A stretch of 64,000 nucleotides of DNA. Origin: Opitutaceae bacterium. Its GTDB lineage: Bacteria; Verrucomicrobiota; Verrucomicrobiia; Opitutales; Opitutaceae. Where the stretch lies: positions 310,001-374,000 of the forward strand of contig JAWLBB010000001.1 of assembly GCA_041395105.1 (NCBI GenBank), written 5' to 3'. The position numbers and the translations under genes are program-made. The number at the start of each line of letters is the position of its first letter. Position 1 is the stretch's first letter. Below are positions 24,522-33,343 of this stretch, piece by piece. The notes beneath the pieces are model-generated. The model did no database searches. It was given only the letters and a program-made list of their open reading frames with translations, and had not been told where the DNA came from.

Positions 24522-27500
24522 ATGCACCCCGAGGGTTCCGTCGTGGAGGATCTTTTTGCAAGCCGCCGCCGCGCTCCCCGCTTCCGGCAAGGGAACGGTC
24601 AATGGTTGGTCGCTTTCTTGTGGATACCCCTGCTGATCTCGGCGGCTGCCGGGCAGGCCATCGAAGAGCCGTCCGTCGTCCCGCCCAAGCCCCAACCCGA
24701 CGACGCGGTCATCGAACTCCCGCCCTTCCAGGTCAGCCCGTCGGAAGGCTGGGTGGCGCAGGATACGTTGATTGGAACCGGAATCCGATCTCCCTACAGA
24801 GATCTGGCAACCCAGATCGAGGTTTTGACGCCGGATTTCATGGAGGATTTCGCCGTTAACTCGATCGAGGATGCCGCCATCTACACCACAAATGTGGAAT
24901 CACCCGATGAATTTGTAGAGGGGCTCGGCTTTGGTGGAGAATTGGTGTCGGGGAGCCAAAATGGTGGAGGTCTAGCCAGGCCTTTTAGGATTCGCGGGTT
25001 GACGCAGGATAGCAAGACACGGTTCTATGTCCCGACTTTCCTCCCGACCGACGGATACAATCTCAGTCGGACCGAGATCGCTTACGGGCCAAACTCCATT
25101 CTATTCGGAACGGCTCAACTTGCGGGGACTATCAACGCCCTTCCGACCTCCGCCGAGTACAGAAATGGGGGTCGCCTGGAGGTGCAGGTTGATTCAAACG
25201 GGAGCGTTCGATTCGAGCTCGATTACAATCAGCTGTTGGTTGAGGACATTCTCTCAGTTCGAGTTGCGGCTCTTTATGACGATCACCGGTATGAGTTTGA
25301 CCCGGGTCGGGATCTCAATCGAAGGCTGTTCCTGACCGGAACTTATCAGCCGTTTACAAATACCGTGATCCAAGGCTATTTCGAGACGGTCGATTTGGAG
25401 CGCAGCATCCCGAATCGATCGCTTCCCGACGATCTGGTCACGACATGGCACCGGGCAGGCGAGTTGCCAAACTCGGGATACACGGACGATCGACCGATCT
25501 TCCTCAACGATCTGGCCTGGGCGGAAAAACGGCTCCTCGAGGAACAGCAGCAGGTCTTTACTACGGGATACAAGAAAACCATATCTATTGTCCCAAATGA
25601 GACCAGCTCATACATGGGACTTCTGGCTTCGTGGGAAAATTCTGTAGGTATCCGATATCCGGACACTTGGAGAGGTCGTTCTGCTTTGGAGGACTGGCGG
25701 GTCCACTATACGTTGCGCGATGATACAGTTTTCCCTACGGATGTTGCATTGATGGCCGCGCTCAACCAGAGCCACGCGACTGGCAATATATTCAATCTGG
25801 TTCTCAATCAGAAAATCCTTGACGGACTGAACCTCGAAATCTCTGGAAATTCAGAGAGAATGGAGAATCTTGAGACCTACGGAGTCGACGGAGCCACCAC
25901 AACCATCCAAGTCGATGCCAATGCCTATCTGCCGGATGGAGTCACCCTCAATCCGAATGTCGGGAAACTCTACATGGAAGAGGTCGCCGCCTATATGGAC
26001 AACTCCGCGAAGTCCGATTTCTTGAGGGCAGCGCTTTCCTATGAATATGACTTCAATCAGAACGAAGACAGTTGGGTGCGCTGGCTGGGGATGCACAGAT
26101 TGGTGGGCATCGCTTCCATGCAGCAGGCGGAGACCAGAGGACAGGTCCGCAGATACACCGTGATGCCGGAAGTGCTGGCCAACGGGGCCATACGTTACCC
26201 CGATATCCCTGGAGCTGAACTGGATCCTGATGAATACCCACACCTCACGTGGCAGGACTACACCGAACTGAAGTTTCGCTATTACCTGGATCCACCCAAT
26301 GGCGAGGTCGTCCCTCATCGACCTTTTGTTATTGGCAGGCCGCTAAGTCTGGTTGATGGTGCTGGCGCTTCGTTTACCATCGATCCGGAAAACTCGGGGT
26401 TTTTTGACGAGGAAGGCCACCGCCTTATTCGGGGAACGACCAGAAACTCCCTGAAGTGGCAAGAGGATGTGACCCAGTTGTCTTATCAGGGGAGCTTCTG
26501 GGACGATCGAATTATCGTGACCTATGGTTATCGCGCGTCCGATATCAAAGCGGCTGAACTCCCTTGGCGCGCAGATTATGCAACGGGTTTGAGACCGCAT
26601 TCTCGGGATGCTTCTTTTCGTTCCTGGGAACCCAGTTTTGCCAGTACAGCGACTACCCATATGGAAGGGATCGCGGTGGCTCCATTCCGTGGTTGGTTGA
26701 ATCTTCCGCAACGGGCCGACCTTTCGTTCTATTACCATCAATCACAGTCCACGCTGCCAGCAGATGCCTGGCATGATCCCTTTGGCAATCGTTATGCGGG
26801 TTCTCATGGGGAAGGTAAGGATGCCGGGATCAGGCTCTCGCTTTTTGGCGATGATCTTGCGTTGGAAGTCAACCGATATGATGTCTATTCGCGCCCGAAC
26901 CCCTCGCTTTACCGCGGAACGATGGGAATCCTGGGGATCCTTGAAAACAGGGTGCGCGAGCTTGATCCGGATTTCCCCCGCTTGACCGGTCCTTCAGGAA
27001 TAGGGTTCACCGACCCGCTTCCTCTGAGCCAATTCAATTACATGGTGATGAGCGACGCACTGTCCTCGGGCTACGAGATATCGGGACGATGGCGCCTGGG
27101 TAGCAGCCTTGAAATGCGCTTCAGCATTGCCGACCTGGAGGTTACGGAAACCGATATTGGATTGGAGTGGTGGGAGTGGATGGATCAGCGCCTGCCCGTC
27201 TATGAGACGCTGGATGTGCCGGAAGGGGGCGTTGAGAATCCCAGTGACATTGATGGCGATGGGGTTGTCGGTCGTTGGACATGGGAAACAGCCCGGATGG
27301 ACGACAAGATTCCCGAGGAGACGTTGGCGACGTATTGGGATAACGAGGTGATCAAGGGTATCAATGGAAGAGAAGTAACTCAGTCGTACGATGGCAAGTC
27401 GAACCCCTTTATCCGGGATCTTCGGGTCAACCTAAACGCGATGTATCGCTTCACCGAGGGTCCTTTTCGTGGTCTCAAACTTGGCGGGGCTTTCCGTTAT

Positions 27501-27791
27501 CGCGAGGCGCCTCTTCTGAATTACGGAGGAATGGTTTACGAGGGTTTCGAACTGCTTGACCTCACCCAACCGCTTTATGGCAAGGCAGAGTGGTATCTGG
27601 ACCTTCTGGCTCGTTATCGGATTGAGACTTCTTGGATGGGCGATCACGCCACCACCGTGAGTCTGAACGTCCGGAATGTCCTCAATCAAAATGGGCCTAT
27701 CCCAAGTCACCTCGATATCAATGGCGAGCCCGTGCGGTTGGCCCGTGTCGAGGGCATCAAGTTCATCCTCAGCCTCGGCCTTGAGCTGTAG
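24522..27791 (+). CDS. TonB-dependent outer membrane receptor
   Basis: The product is about 1089 residues from ATG 24522 (MHPEGSVVEDLF); a GTG at 24516 is also in frame. The signal peptide is at about residues 26-46 (QWLVAFLWIPLLISAAAGQA). The mature start has IELPPFQVSPSEGW, the usual beginning of Opitutae receptors. The plug domain spans roughly residues 75-200 (IGTGIRSPYRDLATQIEVLTPDFMEDF, FRIRGLTQDSKTRF, ILFGTAQLAGTIN). The remainder is the 22-strand barrel, ending in an aromatic-type strand (VEGIKFILSLGLEL). One insert, PSDIDGDGVVGRW, looks like a calcium-binding loop. The gene appears less GC-rich than its neighbours. The cargo is unknown; the divergent kinase/sigma pair suggests regulated uptake of an external nutrient. 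Confidence 0.9.
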   Translation: MHPEGSVVEDLFASRRRAPRFRQGNGQWLVAFLWIPLLISAAAGQAIEEPSVVPPKPQPDDAVIELPPFQVSPSEGWVAQDTLIGTGIRSPYRDLATQIEVLTPDFMEDFAVNSIEDAAIYTTNVESPDEFVEGLGFGGELVSGSQNGGGLARPFRIRGLTQDSKTRFYVPTFLPTDGYNLSRTEIAYGPNSILFGTAQLAGTINALPTSAEYRNGGRLEVQVDSNGSVRFELDYNQLLVEDILSVRVAALYDDHRYEFDPGRDLNRRLFLTGTYQPFTNTVIQGYFETVDLERSIPNRSLPDDLVTTWHRAGELPNSGYTDDRPIFLNDLAWAEKRLLEEQQQVFTTGYKKTISIVPNETSSYMGLLASWENSVGIRYPDTWRGRSALEDWRVHYTLRDDTVFPTDVALMAALNQSHATGNIFNLVLNQKILDGLNLEISGNSERMENLETYGVDGATTTIQVDANAYLPDGVTLNPNVGKLYMEEVAAYMDNSAKSDFLRAALSYEYDFNQNEDSWVRWLGMHRLVGIASMQQAETRGQVRRYTVMPEVLANGAIRYPDIPGAELDPDEYPHLTWQDYTELKFRYYLDPPNGEVVPHRPFVIGRPLSLVDGAGASFTIDPENSGFFDEEGHRLIRGTTRNSLKWQEDVTQLSYQGSFWDDRIIVTYGYRASDIKAAELPWRADYATGLRPHSRDASFRSWEPSFASTATTHMEGIAVAPFRGWLNLPQRADLSFYYHQSQSTLPADAWHDPFGNRYAGSHGEGKDAGIRLSLFGDDLALEVNRYDVYSRPNPSLYRGTMGILGILENRVRELDPDFPRLTGPSGIGFTDPLPLSQFNYMVMSDALSSGYEISGRWRLGSSLEMRFSIADLEVTETDIGLEWWEWMDQRLPVYETLDVPEGGVENPSDIDGDGVVGRWTWETARMDDKIPEETLATYWDNEVIKGINGREVTQSYDGKSNPFIRDLRVNLNAMYRFTEGPFRGLKLGGAFRYREAPLLNYGGMVYEGFELLDLTQPLYGKAEWYLDLLARYRIETSWMGDHATTVSLNVRNVLNQNGPIPSHLDINGEPVRLARVEGIKFILSLGLEL

Positions 27792-27826
27792 TTGGCGATG
27801 CGATACCCAAACGTTCGTGCCTCGGT

Positions 27827-28912
27827 CTATTGCTGATCCTGCTGCTTCTGTTCGAAACGGGTTTTCTGTCGGTAGGCGGTCGCGATGCGTTTCCACTGGG
27901 CGGCGTGACGCCGCTTGAGAGCTTCGTCCTGCTGGCGGGCAACCCAGGCCTGTTCCTTCAGGAGCTTGAGCCAGCTGATGTAGCGGTCGGGATCAAGGGT
28001 TCCGTCTTCGAGGGCTTCCCGGATGGCGCACCCCGGTTCGTTGTCATGGCTGCAGTCGGTGAACCGACAGCGCCGCTCCAGTTCCGCGATGTCGTCGAAG
28101 GTGCTCTCAAGGCCGGGGCCTACATCCCAGATGCCGATTTCCCGCAGGCCCGGCGTATCGATCAGGATGCCCCCGTTCGGCAGGACGATGAGGTTTCGGG
28201 TCGTCGTCGTGTGACGGCCCCGCCCGTCGTTTTCCCTTGCCTCGCCGGTATCCTGGAGTTCCTCGCCGAGCAGGCGGTTGACCAGGGTGGACTTGCCGAC
28301 CCCGGAGGACCCGAGCAGGGCGATCGTTTTTCCCGGCCGGATGAAGAGGCTGATTTCCGCAAACGCCTCGCCGGTGATGGCGCTGACCGCGATGACCGGG
28401 ACCCCCCGGGCGATCGCCTCGACCTCGGCCAGGCGGGCGTCGGAATCGGGACAGACATCGGTTTTGTTCAGGATGATGACGGGATCGGCACCGCTCTCCG
28501 CGGCAACCGCCAGGTAACGCTCGATCCTTCGGAGGCGGTAATTCTGGTCGAGGCCCGTGACCAGGAAGACAGTGTCGATATTGGCCGCGATGACCTGGCG
28601 GGCGACTTCCTTGCCGATCGCCGCCCTTGAGAATTGGGTACGGCGGGGGAGGACGGCTTGGATATCATCCTGGGAAGCGCCGGGTTTGCGGGCGATGGCC
28701 ACCCAGTCCCCGACCGTGGGCCGGTCGGAGCGGTCGATCAGCTGATGCAGGAAACGGCCGCTGCAGCGTGCGGTCGAGGGACCGTCCTCGGTGAGCAGCC
28801 GGTAAGCGGAACCGTGTTCAACGGCGACCCGCGCGGGGATGAGCCCGTTGGCAGAATGAGGCTGGAAGTGTTTCTCGAAAAAGGGATCCCAGCCGAGTGA
28901 ATAGAGATTCAT
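27827..28912 (-). CDS. rsgA: Ribosome small subunit-dependent GTPase A
   Basis: RsgA is a circularly permuted GTPase that helps mature the 30S subunit. The product is 361 residues from ATG 28912 (MNLYSLGWDPFFEKHF), where the conserved region begins; the frame open to 28993 adds a non-conserved tail. The order of motifs is permuted as expected: N-terminal OB fold, G4 ILNKTD near residue 150, G1 LLGSSGVGKSTLVNRLLG near 202, and G3 DTPGLREIG near 250. The C-terminal zinc site is CRFTDCSHDNEPGCAI near 285. The tail is basic and Gln-rich. A strong terminator lies 80 bp upstream on the same strand, so it has its own promoter between 28913 and 28991. Confidence 0.93.
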   Translation of the reverse strand: MNLYSLGWDPFFEKHFQPHSANGLIPARVAVEHGSAYRLLTEDGPSTARCSGRFLHQLIDRSDRPTVGDWVAIARKPGASQDDIQAVLPRRTQFSRAAIGKEVARQVIAANIDTVFLVTGLDQNYRLRRIERYLAVAAESGADPVIILNKTDVCPDSDARLAEVEAIARGVPVIAVSAITGEAFAEISLFIRPGKTIALLGSSGVGKSTLVNRLLGEELQDTGEARENDGRGRHTTTTRNLIVLPNGGILIDTPGLREIGIWDVGPGLESTFDDIAELERRCRFTDCSHDNEPGCAIREALEDGTLDPDRYISWLKLLKEQAWVARQQDEALKRRHAAQWKRIATAYRQKTRFEQKQQDQQ

Positions 28913-28991
28913 CGTGAGAAGACAGGAGACTTTGCGGAATTCCGCGTCTGGAAGGGAGAAGAAAAACAGGACCGGGTCGGTCCCGGGCGAC

Positions 28992-29020
28992 AAAAAAGGC
29001 CGACCCCCGCGGGATCGGCC
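28992..29020 (-). terminator. Strong intrinsic terminator on the minus strand
   Basis: On the minus strand a 10-bp stem (GGCCGATCCC with GGGGTCGGCC, one U-G pair) with a 3-nt loop is followed by six T residues (28992-28997). A smaller hairpin, GCGCC/GGCGC with a 4-nt loop (29039-29052), lies just before it. No ordinary gene ends here: rsgA starts downstream, and the ThuA-like gene upstream is on the other strand. Confidence 0.78.
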
Positions 29021-29044
29021 TTGAGAAACTCAAAAGAAGCGCCT

Positions 29045-29107
29045 TCAGGCGCCACCGCAGCCGCTGGCGGGGACAGGACAGGTCTCAATTGTCGCAAGGG
29101 TTGTCAT
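29045..29107 (-). other. Possible 20-codon peptide gene or small RNA before the terminator
   Basis: ATG at 29107 opens a frame of 20 codons (starting MTTLATIETC and ending SGCGGA) whose TGA sits in the loop of a hairpin, 25 bp before the strong terminator. There is no good Shine-Dalgarno sequence. The same DNA could instead be the 3' part of a small non-coding RNA that starts somewhere in 29108-29260. I do not recognise the peptide. It has two cysteines and a glycine-rich end. Confidence 0.3.
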
Positions 29108-29263
29108 GCAGCGGTGAAGGGTTGGAGGTTGCGGGGTGGATTGTCCGGATTGGAACGGAGGAGATCTTGGCTGTTCTGTCGACGGATGGCAAGTCCGTAA
29201 GGAATTGAATCGGTTCAATCCGAATTGGCTTCAGGAGTGCGGGTCTTCAGGCAGTCCACGAGC

Positions 29264-29352
29264 TGTAGTCGCGGCATCGGTGGTGAGCCAGTCGATCCAG
29301 TCTCTCGCCGCGAATCCATGTCGAAACGCCCCAAGAGACTGGGGCGGCTACA
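29264..29352. repeat. Palindromic repeat related to the copy at 57881-57942
   Basis: The ends TGTAGTCG and CGGCTACA are near-inverted. Inside are AGTCTC/GAGACT arms and the words GCCGCG, ATCCA and CGCCCCAAGAGA. The same words occur in the same order at 57891-57942. It sits in the 587-bp gap between rsgA and the ThuA-like gene. Apart from the terminator and the small frame, nothing else is seen in that gap. Confidence 0.6.
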
Positions 29353-29499
29353 CCAAACAACCAGATGAACAGAGAATGCCGTTTCTGAGCCGGAGGCCGG
29401 GTTAATCTGAGTGCCCCATTGGGGACAGACCCCCTTGGCCACAACAAGACCCGCTTTTTGCTGTCAGATCCCCGCCGGGTTTGCTCTAATGGGCATCTG

Positions 29500-30144
29500 A
29501 TGAAAAAGGCTTTGATTGTCTGGGGTGGCTGGGATGGCCACAAACCGAAGGAAGGTGCGGATCTCTTTTCCGACCTCTTGCGCAAGGAGGGTTTCGAGGT
29601 GGAAGTCTCGGACAACCTCGACAGCTACCTTGACCGCGAAAAGCTGGCCGGTCTCTCCCTTATCGTTCCCATGTGGACGATGGGCACGATCACCCGGGAG
29701 CAGTCCGAGGGTCTGCGGGAAGCGGTCAAGAGCGGTGTGGGCCTCGGCGGCTACCACGGCACGATGGGCGACTCGTTCCGCAACGACACCGACTACCAGT
29801 TCATGGTGGGCGGCCAGTGGGTGGCGCACCCGGACAATATCATCGATTATACCGTCAATATCGTGAACCACGACGACCCCATCACGAAGGGACTGAAGGA
29901 CTTCCAGATGCATTCGGAGCAGTACTTCATGCATACGGATCCCTCGAATGAGGTCCTCGCCACGACCACTTTTGTCGACCGGTCGACCGACTGGATCAAC
30001 GGCACCGTCATGCCGGTGGTCTGGAAACGGCACTATGGCAAGGGCCGCGTTTTCTACAGTTCCCTCGGTCATGTGCCGGACGATTTCAAGGTGCCCGAAG
30101 CCCTTGAGATCCAGCGGCGGGGCCTGCTCTGGGCGGCCCGCTGA
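29500..30144 (+). CDS. ThuA-like domain protein
   Basis: This 214-residue protein has the flavodoxin/class-I-amidotransferase-like fold of the ThuA family. Blocks are KKALIVWGGWDGHKP at the N-terminus, GVGLGGYHGTMGDSF near residue 85, VAHPDNIIDYTVNI near 110, MHSEQYFMHTDPSNEVLA near 140, and KRHYGKGRVFYSSLGHVPDDF near 180. Members are linked to sugar metabolism (trehalose utilisation, uronate or amino-sugar clusters), but the reaction is mostly unproven. Start 29500 (MKKALIV) is chosen because conservation begins there. No signal peptide is seen, so it should be cytoplasmic. purB follows after 18 bp and may be cotranscribed. Confidence 0.87.
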   Translation: MKKALIVWGGWDGHKPKEGADLFSDLLRKEGFEVEVSDNLDSYLDREKLAGLSLIVPMWTMGTITREQSEGLREAVKSGVGLGGYHGTMGDSFRNDTDYQFMVGGQWVAHPDNIIDYTVNIVNHDDPITKGLKDFQMHSEQYFMHTDPSNEVLATTTFVDRSTDWINGTVMPVVWKRHYGKGRVFYSSLGHVPDDFKVPEALEIQRRGLLWAAR

Positions 30145-30162
30145 TCGGCCCCTGAATCCGTG

Positions 30163-31617
30163 ATGAAGAAAAAGCCCGCCACGAACGAATCGGTCGAAAC
30201 CATTCCCAACGTCCTGGCCGAGCGTTACGCTTCGGCCGCCCTGAGGGCCATCTGGTCCCCGGCCGGGCGCATCCGCCTGGAACGCGACTATTGGATCGCG
30301 GTGCTCAAGGCGCAGCGCGAGCTGGGCCTGAATGTGCCGGCCGCCGCTATCCGCGACTACGAACGGGTCCGCGACCAGGTCGATCTGCGATCGATCGATC
30401 AGCGGGAGCGGGTGCTTCTTCACGATGTCAAAGCCCGGATCGAGGAGTTCAACGGCCTGGCCGGGCGGGAGTTGATCCACCTGGGCCTGACCAGCCGTGA
30501 CCTGACTGAAAACGTCGAACAATTGCAGGTCTTTCGCTCGCTCGAGCTGACCCGCCTGAAGAGCGTGGCCGCCCTGACCAGGCTGGCGGGTCGCGCCAAG
30601 GGGTATCGGGATCTGATGATCACCGGACGGACGCACAACGTGCCGGCTCAGCCCACCACCCTCGGCAAGCGGATCGCCATGTCCGGGCAGGAGGTGCTCA
30701 TTGCGGTGGAGCGCCTCGATGATCTGGTCGCCCGCTATCCGGCGCGCGGCCTCAAGGGCGCAGTCGGAACCCAGCTGGATCAATTGACGCTTTTCGAGAA
30801 CGATCCGGCCAAGGTGGCCGCTTTGGAAGAGAAGGTCGTGGCGCATCTCGGTCTGGCCCGGGTGCTGCAGAACGTCGGCCAGGTCTATCCGCGCAGCCTC
30901 GATTTCGATGTGGTCAGTGCGCTCAGCCAGCTGGCGGCCGGCGCCTCGAGTTTCTCCAAGACCGTCCGCCTGATGGCCGGATACGGCCTCGCCACGGAAG
31001 GTTTCCGCAAGGGCCAGGTCGGCTCATCCGCCATGCCGCACAAGATCAATTGCCGGAACTGTGAACGTATCGTCGGCTTTGCCACGATTCTGGCCGGGCA
31101 TGTCACCATGGCGTCCGGCCTTTCCGGTGACCAGTGGAACGAGGGGGATGTCTCCTGTTCGGTCGTCCGGCGGGTGGTCCTGCCGGACGCCTTTTTTGCC
31201 CTCGACGGCCTCCTTGAAACCTTCCTCACCGTCCTGGACCAGTTCGAGGCGTTTCCGGCCGCGATCGAAACGGAAAACCGCCGGGAGCTGCCCTTCCTCG
31301 CGACGACCTCGATCCTGATGGAGGCGGTCAAGGCCGGCGCGGGTCGTGAATCGGCCCACGCCGCCATCAAGGAACATGCCCTGGCCGCGACCGCCGCCCG
31401 GCGGGCCGGAAGGGAAGAGGAGGCCGACCTGATCGAACGCCTGGCCGGCGACAGCCGCCTGCCTCTCGATCAGAAACGCCTGCAGGCCCTGGTCAGTGAT
31501 CCAAAACGGTTTGTCGGCGCGGCCCCGGCCCAGGTGGACGCTTTCGTGCGAGCCGTGGAGGGCTGGAGGAAACGCTTTCCGGGCGCGGCGGGGATCGAGG
31601 CCGGCGCGCTGCTGTAA
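30163..31617 (+). CDS. purB: Adenylosuccinate lyase
   Basis: PurB cleaves adenylosuccinate and SAICAR with release of fumarate, two steps of purine synthesis. The product is 484 residues from ATG 30163; a GTG just before (30160) is the other option. Family blocks are present: HLGLTSRDLTENV, the catalytic His region TGRTHNVPAQPTTLGKR, and the signature GSSAMPHKINCRNCER near residue 290. The Cys-x2-Asn-Cys variant in this signature fits the eukaryote-like/long branch of PurB. The last eight codons and the TAA are part of the first unit of a 91-bp tandem repeat. In the later units the codon at the stop position reads AAA instead of TAA. Confidence 0.93.
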   Translation: MKKKPATNESVETIPNVLAERYASAALRAIWSPAGRIRLERDYWIAVLKAQRELGLNVPAAAIRDYERVRDQVDLRSIDQRERVLLHDVKARIEEFNGLAGRELIHLGLTSRDLTENVEQLQVFRSLELTRLKSVAALTRLAGRAKGYRDLMITGRTHNVPAQPTTLGKRIAMSGQEVLIAVERLDDLVARYPARGLKGAVGTQLDQLTLFENDPAKVAALEEKVVAHLGLARVLQNVGQVYPRSLDFDVVSALSQLAAGASSFSKTVRLMAGYGLATEGFRKGQVGSSAMPHKINCRNCERIVGFATILAGHVTMASGLSGDQWNEGDVSCSVVRRVVLPDAFFALDGLLETFLTVLDQFEAFPAAIETENRRELPFLATTSILMEAVKAGAGRESAHAAIKEHALAATAARRAGREEEADLIERLAGDSRLPLDQKRLQALVSDPKRFVGAAPAQVDAFVRAVEGWRKRFPGAAGIEAGALL

Positions 31618-31891
31618 GCCGTCCTGATCGACTCACCGGTATTCTCCCGTGTAGGAGAGGCTTTATGCCTCGATTTGACGCTGGATCGAGGCCGGCGCGC
31701 TGCTGAAAGGCGTCCTGATCAACTCACCGGTTTTCTCCCCTGTAGGAGAGGCTTTATGCCTCGATTTGATGCTGAATCGAGGCCGGCGCGCTGCTGAAAG
31801 GCGTCCTGATCGACTCACCGGTATTCTCCCATGTAGGAGAGGCTTTATGCCTCGATTTGACGCTGGATCGAGGCATAAAGCCTCTCCTACA
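31592..31891. repeat. 91-bp tandem repeat (3 units) that includes the purB 3' end, closed by an inverted arm
   Basis: The units start at 31592, 31683 and 31774, and a fourth partial start lies at 31865; each step is exactly 91 bp. Every unit has the purB tail (ATCGAGGCCGGCGCGCTGCTG region), about 35 bp of spacer, and one left arm of the dispersed repeat with core GAGAGGCTTTATGCCTCGAT. After the third unit an inverted arm (31867-31891) pairs with the last left arm (31832-31856) as a 25-bp perfect stem. Few substitutions separate the units, so the duplication looks recent. Confidence 0.9.
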
Positions 31892-31920
31892 GGGCGCGCG
31901 CCCCTGATCAACGCCGGTCC

Positions 31921-32517
31921 TCAGATCTGAGCCGCGATGGCGGCGTAATCGATGGCTTCGGCGTAGGCCCGGAGATCGTCCAGGTCGACGTCGTTGCCCT
32001 CGATCGTGATGAGAATCGTCCCCGCCACCATCAGATTGATCGAGCCGGAGCGGTCGCCGTCATCGTATTTGACGAGGGCCTTCTGCTTGCTGATCCGCTC
32101 GAGTTTGCCTCCGTCCGCGCCGGCAAACATCGGGTTGTTGATCATCATGGCGACGCCCTGAAGCATGGGTGAATCGGTCATGATCTGGACCTTCACGTTG
32201 GCATCGCCCTTCGTGTATTCGCGTTCGGCTGACGTGCCCCCGCCAAACATGGCGGCGCCGGATGCCTGCGACGAGGCGTCCTCGGCCGACCACCCCTCCA
32301 GCGGCTCGGGCAGAAATTCGGTCAACCCCTCGCTTCGCTTCTGGCGGATCATCTGCGAGGCATAGTCGAGGGATGCGGCGGCCCCGGCATAGTCGCCCTC
32401 CTTGTAATAGTCCATGGCCTCCTTGACGGTTTCGACCACGGGATCGGTTTCGGCGGCGAGGTAGGAAGCGGTCCAGGAAACGGCCGCGAGCAGGGTAAGG
32501 CAGATTCGTGTATTCAT
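31921..32517 (-). CDS. Exported protein of unknown function
   Basis: The product is 198 residues from ATG 32517 (MNTRICLTLLAAVSWTASYLAAE), which begins a clear signal peptide. The frame open to 32565 only adds a non-conserved stretch. The first mature part is helical (VKEAMDYYKEGDYAGAAASLDYASQMIRQKR), like a single TPR-type pair. It is followed by LPEPLEGWSAEDASSQASGAAMFGGG and a beta-rich domain ending in a helix. Similar short periplasmic proteins with an 'LP.PL.GW' turn exist in many proteobacteria, without known function. It lies downstream of queE but is separated from it by about 100 bp. Confidence 0.75.
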   Translation of the reverse strand: MNTRICLTLLAAVSWTASYLAAETDPVVETVKEAMDYYKEGDYAGAAASLDYASQMIRQKRSEGLTEFLPEPLEGWSAEDASSQASGAAMFGGGTSAEREYTKGDANVKVQIMTDSPMLQGVAMMINNPMFAGADGGKLERISKQKALVKYDDGDRSGSINLMVAGTILITIEGNDVDLDDLRAYAEAIDYAAIAAQI

Positions 32518-32616
32518 GGTGGTTGGGTTTGGCAGGGATTCTGACTGCCTCCCGGGGCGATACAATCGGATTCTCCGGAACTTTACCGACGTTCCCGGTT
32601 ATCCTGTCCGCAAGCC

Positions 32617-33309
32617 TCAGGTTCCCCGGGTGTGCCCGAATAACTCGATCTGGAGCCGGTGCCCGAAACGGTAACCGCGCCGAAGACAGATCCCGACCAG
32701 CCACGCCGCCCGCTGCCGGAGGGTTTCGAGGTCGATCCCCTCGGGCATGAGAAAGACGTTCTCCGGTCGGACGAGTGGACCGAGCCGGGCGATCATCGAT
32801 TCCACCTCCTCAAGATCCGTCTGATCACAGACCACGAACTTGAGCTGGAAGGGGATGGTTTCGATCCAGGCGCGGACGACCTCCGGTTGCCAGCGACGCC
32901 CTTCATGCCGCCGCCGCCAGGCCTCACCGAGTTTTTCGCCGGGAGAGGAGTTGGCCAGCTTCGGACTGATCGAGGCCAGGTCACAGGCGATCCCGTCCGG
33001 CGCGACGGTTCCCGCCGTTTCAATCGTCAGGTGGCGGCCGGAGCCACGGATCGCCGCTGCGAGGCTGTGGATACCGGCGGCGATCATCGGCTCTCCACCG
33101 GTCAGCACCACATGGCGGGCACCGCGGTTTTCGATCTCCTCCAGGATTTCCTTCTCGCTCATCTCGGGCCCTTCGGGTTGCCAGGACGCGTAGGGAGTAT
33201 CGCACCAGCTACAGCGGAGGTTGCAGCCCGATGTGCGCACAAAGCTGGAGGGAGTCCCCAGAAGGGAACCCTCGCCCTGAACCGAGTGAAAGATTTCAGC
33301 GATGCGCAC
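32617..33309 (-). CDS. queE: 7-carboxy-7-deazaguanine synthase (radical SAM)
   Basis: QueE turns 6-carboxy-tetrahydropterin into 7-carboxy-7-deazaguanine on the way to queuosine. The product is 230 residues from GTG 33309 (VRIAEIFHSVQGEG), where the family begins. The SAM iron-sulfur triad is the shortened C-x3-C-x2-C form (SGCNLRCSWCDTPYA) near residue 30. GGEPM and LKFVVCDQTDLEEVE follow. The wider frame to 33717 overlaps queC and is not real. The gene lies 34 bp after the queC stop on the same strand, so queC-queE form an operon. queD and queF are not in the window. Confidence 0.9.
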   Translation of the reverse strand: MRIAEIFHSVQGEGSLLGTPSSFVRTSGCNLRCSWCDTPYASWQPEGPEMSEKEILEEIENRGARHVVLTGGEPMIAAGIHSLAAAIRGSGRHLTIETAGTVAPDGIACDLASISPKLANSSPGEKLGEAWRRRHEGRRWQPEVVRAWIETIPFQLKFVVCDQTDLEEVESMIARLGPLVRPENVFLMPEGIDLETLRQRAAWLVGICLRRGYRFGHRLQIELFGHTRGT

Positions 33310-33343
33310 GGCGGCCCGACGGAAATGAAGAACGGTCCGGGCG

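Noticed and set aside
29195..29235. GGTTCAATCC looks like the T-loop of a tRNA.
   Set aside because: No acceptor stem, anticodon arm or CCA-type end can be drawn around it; the word is part of a short palindrome ATTGAA/TTCAAT.
31592..31891. Regular repeats as a CRISPR array.
   Set aside because: The whole 91-bp unit is repeated, spacers included, and contains purB coding sequence. There are no unique spacers and no cas genes.
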